From positions 342 to 54,761 of the forward strand of contig DDEU01000021.1 in assembly GCA_002336815.1 (NCBI GenBank): a DNA stretch of 54,420 nucleotides. The letters run 5' to 3'. The first letter of the stretch is position 1. The number at the start of each line of letters is the position of its first letter. Both the position numbers and the translations under genes were made by a program. Under the pieces are notes generated by a model that searched no databases, was not told the DNA's origin, and saw nothing but the letters and a program-made list of their open reading frames with translations. The DNA is from Chitinophagaceae bacterium UBA1946. GTDB taxonomy: Bacteria > Bacteroidota > Bacteroidia > Chitinophagales > Chitinophagaceae. Positions 26,418-38,400 of the stretch are shown in pieces.

Positions 26418-29400
26418 ATGAAGAATGCCTGCAACCTGGCTGTTACCTATGCCCGAAATTTATCGGCGCTATTCTTATTATTTTTTCTGTATACCAATCT
26501 TTACGCCCAGCTACCTGCTAAGAGTGAACTTGCGAAAAGGATATTCTCAACAGACCGGACAACAGTTTTGGATAAAGATCCATTTGGCATTGAGCACCGG
26601 TTCATACAGAATATCGGCCAGTATGGAGATTACCTGGCGGGCCAAACGCAGATGGGATCGATCCTGTATGGTTACGAAGGAATGGGCATGCCGGTATTGT
26701 TTACCAAAAAAGGGTTCATACAACTACAGCGAAAAGCACCGGAATTAACAGAAGAAGAAAGAGAACGCAGGGAACGTAAGGGAACAAGAAAGGAAGATGC
26801 TTTTGAGAAAATGATTCCCGAAGATGGAAGTATAACAATGGCATGGGTGAATGCAAACCCTGATGTGGTAATTATCCCGGAAGAAAAAACGCAGGAGTAT
26901 CATACCTATGGTATGCTGCCCGAAAAAGCAGTTGCTTTTGAAAAAATAACTTACCAAGATCTTTACCCCGGCATTGATATCGAGTACCTTTTTTCAAAAA
27001 ATGACCAACCGGGATTTGAATACCGGATCATCCTTCACCCCGGCGCTGATATCCATGCAGTTAAAATGCAATTTGCTGGCGATACAAAAAAGATCAAATT
27101 AACCAACACCGGCTTGTTGGTTAAAACCGACTTTGGTGGCATTACTCAAACGGCACCGGTTGGTTTTTATGCAGATGACAAACAAAAAACCATCCCTGTA
27201 AAATTCAGCCTAACTGGTAATACAGTAGGTTTTACAACTGGTGAAACGCTGGATAGCACCCGTACGCTGGTGATTGATCCATTTGTAACGGCAACGGGTA
27301 ACCTGTTAGGGTTGAATGCGGGCAAAGCAAAAGATGTGGACTTTGACTATGCAGGAAATATTTATGTAACCGGGGGCGGTTCTTATACCACTACCCACAG
27401 TCTTGCGAAATATGATGCTGCTGGTGTTCTGCAATGGACCTTCAATGGCACGCTAACGATCCCTTCCTGGACCTTTGGCACTTATTACGGCGGCTGGATG
27501 GTAGAAAAACCAACCGGCAATATTTACCTGGGGCAGGGATTTAATTTTTCTACGGGCTTCCAGGTGATCAGGGTGAGTACAACCGGTTTGTATGACAATT
27601 ATATCACCACCGCCAACCAGAGTTTTACAGAAGCCTGGAAAATGTTCTGGAATTGCAACAACGGCTCCCCACAAATATTGATCGCAGGAGGCGGTATCAA
27701 TTCAGAAATAAATTTCGGGCTTTTCACTCCTCCTGCCACTACGGTTTCTTCACTGAATGTAACCGGTATTCCTTACACAGGTGGCACTGGCTGGGCTCAG
27801 GACATAGCCGACTTTGTTTTTGATCCCGCCAACAACGACATGTACACCATTTACGGATCGCTGATAGGCACGCCATCCCTCGGCAATATGATGTATAAGA
27901 ATACAGCACCTTACAGCGCTGCTTCTATTGCCTGGAGCCTTCCATCGGGTTACAACACGGTAAGTGAAGCCGCCAACCGTCCATATCTTGTTGCAGGTGG
28001 GCTGGTAGACAATTCGGCCAATATGTTGTACGTAAATGCATCGTATCTATATTATTGGGATGGTAAAAATTTAAAAGCATTTGACAAGGCAACCGGCGCT
28101 GCCGTTGGCACTCCGCTTACAACAGCCAACACCGCATTTATGCAGGGAGGCATTATTGTAGATGCATGCGACAATGTTTTTGTTGGTGAAGCAAATGGCA
28201 ATATAAAAGTGTACAAATTCAATGGCAGCACTTTCAATGATGCCGCAGCAGCGGATATTACGGTTGCTGGCTTTGCAGGAAGACATGTGTACGACTTAGC
28301 ATATGACGAAGCAAAAAAATTAATGTATGCCAGCGGAGATGGATTCGTTGCATCCTTTGACATATCAGCCTATTGCCCCAATACTTTCTACACGATCAAT
28401 GTAGTTCCCAATTGTGCAACCAATACAGCAACGGCAACGGTTAGCCCAACACCACCGGCAGGCTCTACAATTACTTATACATTATATACAGGCGCCGTTC
28501 AAATTGCAGCCAATACAACAGGCGTTTTCACCGGCATCATTCCAAACACAACCTACAAGATCATTGCAACCATCAATCTAAATTGCAGTGGCGCACAGGC
28601 CAGTAACACTTTTACCATACCGGCGCCAACGATCAACACTACGCAGGTAAATACTACCTGCGGCAACAGTACAGGAAGCATTACAGCAACCGGTTCCGGC
28701 ACAGCAGGTCCTTTTACTTACAATATCAACGGGGGTAGTTACCAGGCAAGCGGAACATTCAATGGTTTGGCAGCCGGCGTATATACCATTATAGTGAAAG
28801 ATGCAGGTGGTTGTACCAATACAAAAGTTGTAACCACCCTGAACAGCAACGGCCCTTCATTGACCTTTACGCAGGTAAATGCAGATTGCGGCAGTAACAA
28901 TGCGACGGTTACGGCCAATGCTACCGGCGGTACAGCGCCGTATCAATTCAGCATTAATAATGGCGTGACATATCAAAGCGGAAATTTCTTTACCGGCCTG
29001 CTTCCGGGGGCATACATACTGGTAGTTAAAGATGCAGCCGGTTGTACCAATGCGGCTACCGTAACAATAACCAGTTCACCTTCACCATTGATCACTGCGA
29101 TCCCTGCAGCTGCCACCTGTGGTAATACAAACGGAACCATCACTGCATTTGGAAGCAGCGGCACAGGTGCTTTGCAATACAGTATCAATGGCAATATATT
29201 CCAGCCCGGTAATACATTCACCGGCCTTGCTCCCGGCGCTTATACCGTTACGGTAAAAGATGCCAATGGCTGTACCAATAATGTACCAGCAACCATTGCC
29301 AATACGCCGGCACCAACTATAACAGGCACCAGTACCCCGGCCGCCTGCAGCAATATCAACGGCTCAGTCACAGCAAATGGCGCTGGCGGTGTTGCACCAT

Positions 29401-32400
29401 TACAATACAGTATTAATGGAGGGGCTTATCAAAGCAGCAATATTTTTACAGGATTGGCCACTGGTGTTTACAGCATATCGGTAAAAGATGCCACTGGCTG
29501 TACCAATACAGTAAATGTTACGGTTTCAAGTACTAACGGTCCTGCATTGACCGCAACTACCATATCATCGTCCTGCAATGCTAGCAACGGAAGTATTACT
29601 GCTACAGCCAGCGGCGGCACACCTGCTTACCAATACAGCATTGATGGGTTTACTTTCCAGGCTGGCAATACATTTACAGGTTTACCGGCAGGCAGTTACA
29701 TTGTATATGCGAAAGATGCACTGGGATGCTTTGCAGCCTTTGCCGTTGTGATCACCAATACGGCCGGACCACTGGTGTCGGCAGTATCCACAGCCGCTTC
29801 CTGCAGTGCCAACGATGGCAGTATTACAGCTGCCGGCAGCGGGGGCACCCTGCCCTATCAATTCAGTATAGATGGATTTACTTTCCAGGTTAGCAATATT
29901 TTTACGGGGTTGGCGCCAAACACTACCTATACCATTACCATAAAAGATGCAGGTGGATGCGAAAGTACCAGCACTGTTGCAGTCAACAATGCTTCCGGGT
30001 TAACCATGACTGTTAGCAGCATTGCAGCTTCCTGTAACAATAGCATTGGGGTGATCACCGCAACAGCAACGGGAGGTGCTGGTGTGTTGCAATACAGCAT
30101 TAATGGAACAGTATACCAGGCCAGCAATATTTTCAACGGGCTTGCAGCCGGTAGTTATACAGTGTATGTGAAAGATGCCAATGGCTGCATTGTCACAAGT
30201 CCTGCCACTGTTGATGCCATTTCGAGTGCAACTATCAGCGTTACCACTACCGATGAAACCTGTAACAGTGCAAACGGTATCATCGAAATATCAGGCAGTG
30301 GTGGAGTGGCACCGTTAACCTACAGTATTGATGGCAGTACGTACCAGTCTTCCGGCACATTCATTAATATCGCCGCCGGAAATTATACGGCGTACATAAA
30401 AGATGGATCAGGCTGTGTTGGCACACAGGATTTTACCATTACCAATACCGGGGCCGGGCCTGGTATCTCCACTTTTACAGTTACTGTAAAAGGTGCTTAT
30501 TTATGCAATGGTGGCCAGGGAAAGATCACCAATCCAAGAGTGAATGGATCTAATTGTGGAAGCTGCAGTTTCAGTTTGGATGGAGGTGCTTTTATTCCGA
30601 ATTCGACACAGTTATTTCTCAATGTACCTCCGGGTACGCATACAGTAACGGCCATGGATGCCGGTGGTTGTACAAAAACGATCATCATAAATATGGGTAT
30701 TGCTGTTAATTCTACGGCATCCGCTGTGGTTACCGGTACAGCCTGCAATACAAGCAACGGTTCTATCACTCTTACCGGCATTGGGCCCAATACTCCATAC
30801 CATGCAAGTATTACAGGTATTGGAGGCCCATGGGTCACCTTCGACCCAGGTACAACTTTTACAGGATTGGCAGCAGGTACTTATACTATTATTTTATCTG
30901 ATGATGAAAGTTTCGATTCCGGTCCGCCGGTAGACCCGGGCGGCTGCCTGGATACGATCACGGTAGTGGTGCCATCCATTGGCGGCCCATCACTGAATAT
31001 TGTAAAGGATAACGGAACCTGTGCATTAAATGACGGAACGATCACTGCATCCGGAAGCGGAGGCACGCCACCGTTAGAATATAGTATTGATGGCAGCACA
31101 TTCCAGCCAACAGGTGATTTTACCGGCCTTCCGTCCGGCACCTATAATATCACGGTTCAGGACGGAACAGGTTGCTCCAATTCACAGGACGTAACAATTA
31201 CAAACCCAGCCGGGCCGGAAGTAACGGGATTGACAGCATCTGCATCCTGCGGTTTGAACAACGGTACGATTACTGCAACCGGTACCGGTGGCACTCCTCC
31301 GTTACAGTACAGCCTTGATGGTTTTGCTTTTCAGCCAGGTAATAGTTTTACAGGCCTGGCCGCAGGCAACTACAATTTGTATGTGAAAGATGCTGCTAAT
31401 TGCTACAGCATTATTCCACTTACGATCACGGCTGCCCCGCTGCCGAAGGTTACTGCATTCACCATTGCTACTACCTGTAATAACAACGATGGCAGCATTA
31501 TTACAACAGGTTCTACAGGTACATCACCTTATACCTACAGCATCAACGGAACTGTATTCCAAAGCAGCAATATCTTCAGCGGATTGCCTGCCGGTTTTTA
31601 TACTGTCAGTATTAAAGGTGACAGGGGCTGTACCAGTACAACAGGAATTACGATAGGTAATATTGGCGCCCCAACTTTTACAAATACGACAGTAGCTGCC
31701 AAATGCGGCAATGCGAATGGAAGTATTGCAGTAGTTGCAAGCGGAGGCACGCCTCCTTATCAATATAGCAGCAACGGAGGCACTACTTATCAGCCGGGAA
31801 ATATTTTGACGGCATTGGCTCCTGGCACCTATACAGTACTTGTCAAAGATTTTAATGGATGTATTGCTTCAAAAGCGATCCTTGTTGGCAACACCAATGG
31901 ACCGCAAACATTGACTGCAGTTGTGGTAAATGCCGCCTGTGGTTTAAGTAATGGAACAATTACTGCAACGGCAACAGGTGGTACCGCTCCATTACAGTAT
32001 AGCAGGGACGGTGTAATATACCAGGTGAGTAATACATTCTCTGTTCCAGGTGGCAGTTATACATTGTATGTGAGAGATGCCAGTCTTTGTATAAAAACAA
32101 TACCTGTTACGGTGCTGGATTTACCAGGCCCGGCATTAACTGCAGCAAGTTCGGCGGCCTCCTGTGGATTGAACGATGGCACGATCACTGGAACTGCTAC
32201 GGGTGGAACAGGGCTGCTTACTTACAGCAAAGATGGCTTCACCTTCCAGGCAAGTAATATCTTTTTAAATTTAGCGGCAGGTCCATACAGCATTACCGTA
32301 AAAGATGCAAGAGGTTGCAGCAGTACAACAGCCATAACCGTTGCAACCATTGGCGCTACTGTAACACCAACATTCAACGCGGTTGCTGCAATTTGTTCTG

Positions 32401-35400
32401 GTGCTGCACTTGCAGCTTTGCCAACAACATCTTTAAATGGCATTACAGGCACATGGGCGCCGGCTTTAAATAACACGCTAACAACAACATATACTTTCAC
32501 ACCAACGGCAGGGCAATGTGCGACAACAGCAACATTAACGATCACGGTCAATTCGAACACAACGCCAACATTTAACCCCGTTGCTGCAATTTGTTCTGGT
32601 GCTGTATTATCGGCTTTGCCAACAACATCTCTGAATGGAATTACAGGAACATGGGCGCCGGCTTTGAACAATACGCTAACTACTACATACACTTTCACAC
32701 CAACGGCAGGGCAATGTGCGACAACAGCTACATTAACGATCACTGTTAATTCGAATACAACACCAACATTTAACCCCGTTGCTGCGATTTGTTCAGGTGC
32801 TGCACTGGCGGCTTTACCAACAACATCGCTCAATGGAATTACAGGAACCTGGGCACCAGCGTTAAACAATACCTTAACAACAACATACACATTCACTCCA
32901 ACGGCAGGACAGTGTGCGACAGCAGCTACATTAACGATCACGGTCAATTCAAATACGACACCAACATTTAATCCTGTCGCTGCGATTTGCTCAGGTGCTG
33001 CATTGACGGCATTGCCAACAACTTCGCTCAATGGAATTACAGGAACATGGGCGCCGGCTTTGAACAATACGCTAACTACTACATACACTTTCACACCAAC
33101 GGCAGGGCAATGTGCAACAACAGCAACATTAACAATCACGGTCAATTCGAACACAACGCCAACATTTAACCCCGTCGCTGCGATTTGCTCAGGTGCTGCA
33201 TTATCGGCTTTGCCAACAACATCACTCAATGGAATTACAGGAACATGGGCGCCGGCTTTGAACAATACGCTAACTACTACATACACTTTCACACCAACGG
33301 CAGGGCAATGTGCGACAACAGCTACATTAACGATCACGGTTAATTCGAACACAACGCCAACATTTAACCCCGTTGCTGCAATTTGCTCAGGTGCTGCATT
33401 ATCGGCTTTGCCAACAACATCGTTCAATGGTATCACAGGAACATGGGCACCAGCTTTGAATAATACGTTGACAACAACATACACTTTCACACCAACGGCT
33501 GGGCAATGTGCAACAACAGCTACATTGACGATCACGGTTAGTCCGAATACAACACCAACATTCAATCCTGTTGCTGCGATTTGTTCAGGCGCTGCATTAT
33601 CGGCTTTACCAACAACATCGCTCAATGGAATTACAGGAACATGGGCGCCGGCCTTGAATAATACGTTGACAACAACATACACATTCACACCGGCAACAGG
33701 ACAATGTGCAACAACAGCAACATTGACGGTCACTGTCAACCCAATTTTAAATGCTACAATTAACTGCGGTGTTTCTACAACCTCTTCAGTTATATTTACA
33801 TGGGCAGCAGTGAGCGGAGCTACAGGATACACGGTTTCTTACCAGGTAAACAGCGGTCCGGCTATTAATATTGGAACGATAGGCAACCTATTAAGCTACC
33901 AGGTAAATGGTTTAGCTGCCGGGGACAATGTTACCATAACCGTAACACCTACAGGCGGCAGCGGCACCTGTTTTAACGCGGCGAATGCCACCTGTACAGC
34001 AACTGCATGTACTCCTCCAACAGCCAACATCAGTTATACAGGTTCATTTTGTGCTTCACTTACAACAACACAACCAGTAAGCTTAACTGGTACGGGAACA
34101 TTTACCGGGGGCACATTCACTGCTGCGCCCGCATTATCTATCAACAGCAGCACTGGTGCTATTACTCCATCCCTAAGCACAGGCGGAACCCACCTTGTTA
34201 CTTACACGGTTCCTGCAAGTGGTGGCTGCCCTGGTGTAGTTGCAACGACTTCCGTAACAATTGAAACAGTGGTTACACCAACATTTAACCCCGTTGCTGC
34301 GATTTGCTCAGGTGCTGCACTGGCAGCTTTGCCAACAACATCGCTCAATGGAATTACAGGAACCTGGGCACCAGCTTTGAATAATACTTTGACAACAACA
34401 TACACATTCACACCAACGGCAGGACAATGTGCGACAACAGCTACATTGACGATCACGGTTAGTCCGAATACAACACCAACATTCAATCCTGTTGCTGCGA
34501 TTTGCTCCGGCGCTGCACTGGCAGCTTTGCCAACAACTTCGCTCAATGGAATTACAGGAACATGGGCGCCGGCCTTGAATAATACACTAACAACAACATA
34601 CACATTCACACCTTCAACAGGACAATGCGCAAAGACAGCAACATTAGCGATCACAGTCAATCCAAATACGACACCAACATTTAATCCTATCGCTGCGATC
34701 TGTTCAGGTACTGCATTGACGGCATTGCCAACAACATCGCTTAATGGAATTACGGGAACATGGGCGCCGGCTTTGAACAATACGCTAACAACAACATACA
34801 CATTCACACCAACTGCAGGACAATGTGCGACAACAGCTACATTAACGATAACAGTCAATTCAAGTACGGCACCAACATTTAATCCTGTTAGTGCTATTTG
34901 CTCAGGCGCCGCCTTGGCGGCATTGCCAACAACATCACTCAATGGTATTACTGGAACATGGGCGCCAGCTTTGAATAATACGCTAACAACAACATACACA
35001 TTCACGCCAACTGCAGGGCAATGTGCAACAACAACTTCATTAACAATCACGGTCAATTCAAATACGACACCAACATTTAATCCTATCGCTGCGATCTGCT
35101 CAGGTGCTGCATTGACGGCATTGCCAACAACATCACTCAATGGAATTACGGGAACATGGGCGCCGGCTTTGAACAATACGCTAACAACAAAATACACATT
35201 CACACCGTCAGCAGGACAATGTGCGACAACAGCTACATTAACGATCACAGTAAATCCTAATATTACACCTGCATTTAATCCTATCGGTTCATTGTGTCAG
35301 AATTCGACAGCACCAATTCTGCCATCTGCATCGAATAACGGTATTACCGGCACATGGAATCCGGCAACGATCAACACAACAACTGTCGGCACAAACAGCT

Positions 35401-38400
35401 ACACGTTCACTCCGTCACCGGGACAGTGTGCAAATGCAACCACACTAAGTGTTATCATCGCAACCCAGATCAGTCCAGTATTTACTGCGATCGGGCCCTT
35501 GTGCCAAAATGCTACTGCTCCATTACTACCATCAACATCGAACAACGGCATCAATGGAACCTGGAGTCCGGCAACGATCAGCACAGGGGTGATTGGGACA
35601 AATACCTACACTTTTACACCTGCAACAGGACAATGTGCAACTGCAAGCATGACGATCAGTATATTGATAACAGGCTCCACTACCCCAACATTCAACCCGG
35701 TTGCTGCAATCTGTTCAGGCGATGCATTAGCGGCTTTACCTACCACCTCACTTAATGGTATTACAGGAACATGGGCGCCAGCTTTGAATAATACGCTAAC
35801 AACAACATACACATTCACGCCAACTGCAGGACAATGTGCGACAACAACAACATTATTGATCACTGTTAATCCGAATGTGACGCCAACATTCAACCCGGTT
35901 GCTGCAATCTGTTCAGGCGATGCATTAGCGGCTTTACCTACCACTTCACTTAATGGTATTACAGGAACATGGGCGCCGGCCTTGAACAACACCTTAACAA
36001 CAACATACACTTTCACCCCGTCAGCAGGACAATGTGCAACAACAACTTCATTAACAATCACGGTTAATTCAAATACGACACCAACATTTAATCCTGTTAG
36101 TGCTATTTGCTCAGGCGCCGCCTTGGCGGCATTGCCAACAACCTCACTCAATGGTATTACAGGAACATGGGCACCGACTTTAAATAATACCTCAACAACG
36201 ACATACACATTCACACCTACAGCAGGACAATGCGCAACGACAACAACATTATTGATCACTGTTAATCCGAATGTGACGCCAACATTCAACCCGGTTGCTG
36301 CAATCTGTTCAGGCGATGCATTAGCGGCTTTACCTACCACTTCACTTAATGGTATTACAGGAACATGGGCGCCGGCTTTGAATAATGTATCAACAACAAC
36401 ATACACATTCACACCAACGGCTGGACAATGTGCTGCAACAACAGCATTAACGATCACGGTAAACCCGGGTGTTACACCTGTATTTAATCCAATCGGTTCA
36501 TTGTGCCAGAATTCAACTGCTCCGATTCTGCCATCTGCATCGAATAATGGCATTACGGGTACCTGGAATCCTGCGGTCATTAATACGGCGACTACTGGGC
36601 CAACTACTTATACATTCACCCCGGCGGCGGGTCAATGTGCTACCGCAGCTACACTTACTGTAACCATTGCAACGCAGATCACTGCAGTATTTACAGCGAT
36701 CGGACCCCTGTGCATCAATTCAACGGCTCCGTCACTACCTGCCGTATCAAACAATGGTATCAGCGGCACCTGGAACCCAGCCACCATCAATACAGCAGCA
36801 ACGGGAACCTTCCCTTATACATTTACACCTGCAAACGGACAGTGTGCAACCGCAGTTACAACGCTGAATATTACAATAACAACATCCATCGTACCTTCCT
36901 TTAACCCGGTGGCAGCAATATGCGCCGGGGCTGCGTTGGCTCCCCTGCCAACAACATCGCTCAATGGAATTACAGGAACCTGGAGCCCGGCATTAAACAA
37001 CAACGCAACGACAACATATACATTTACACCCGACGCCGGACAATGTGCTTCCACTAGTACATTAACCATTACCGTTACATCTGCCATTACACCTGCTTTC
37101 ACTGCTCCGGGTACATTATGCCAGGGAACTATTGCCCCTGCATTGCCATCAGTATCCAACAATGGCATCACAGGCACCTGGAGCCCGGCAACGATCAATA
37201 CCACAACCATTGGATCAGGTACTTACACATTTACACCAGGTGCCGGACAGTGTGCAACTGGTACTACAATGAATGTTAATATTGCAACCCAGATCACGCC
37301 CCAGTTCACAGCAATTGGTCCGCTATGTCAAAACACTACGGCACCATTGCTGCCTGCAACATCTAATAACGGTATTAACGGTACATGGACCCCGGCAACG
37401 ATCAACACTACAACAATTGGAACCAATACCTACACATTTACCCCAGCTGCAGGACAATGTGCCACAGCAACGGTCAGCATCCAGGTGATTGTTAATGGCG
37501 TTGTTATTCCAACTTTCACCCCGGTGGCAACAATTTGCGCCGGCACAACACTGGCTGCATTGCCAACTACGTCAGTCAATGGAATTACAGGAGTATGGTC
37601 GCCTGCATTGAACAATACTGCAACGACCAACTATACGTTTACTCCAGCTGCAGGGCAATGCGCTGCTGCAACTACCTTAACCGTTACTGTTACCCCTGCT
37701 TCAATACCAACATTCAATCCTGTTCCGGCAATTTGCGCCAACACATCACTGGCTGCATTGCCAACTACATCACTTAATGGAATTACAGGTGCATGGACGC
37801 CGGCATTGAACAATACTGCAACAACTACTTATACATTTACACCAACTGCAGGACAATGCGCTTCCGTAACTACCTTAACCGTTACTGTTACCCCTGCTTC
37901 AATACCAACATTCAATCCTGTTGCACCTATTTGCGCCGGTACAACACTGGCCGCATTGCCAACGACATCACTCAATGGAATTACTGGTGTATGGACACCT
38001 GCATTGAACAATACGGCAACAACTACCTATACATTTACGCCAACTGCAGGACAATGCGCTGCTGCAACTACATTAACCGTTACTGTTACCCCTGTGTCTA
38101 TACCAACTTTCAACCCGGTTGAACCTATTTGCGCCGGTACAACACTGGCTGCATTGCCAACTACATCACTCAATGGCATTAGCGGCACATGGACCCCTGC
38201 ATTGAACAATACAGCAACTACTACCTATACATTCACCCCAACTGCAGGACAATGTGCGGCAACAGCAACCCTGGAAATAGCCGTTAAACCGGCACCAGTT
38301 ATTTTTGCCGGCAACGACACCATCATATCCATCAACGAGCCGTTCACATTACACCCGGTTGATGTTAACAATGCAGGCTTTACCAGATACCTTTGGTCGC

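Noticed and set aside
32222..36580. Long minus-strand open frames (536, 348 and 324 codons) with a 66-residue periodic protein pattern
   Set aside because: They are shadows of the repeat array: the 198-base unit is a multiple of three and has no stop on the opposite strand, so the same open frame recurs. No signal, start context or known domain.
32364..38297. Regular repeats as a possible CRISPR array
   Set aside because: Units of 198-210 bases code for protein in frame throughout; no short repeat with unique spacers and no cas genes.
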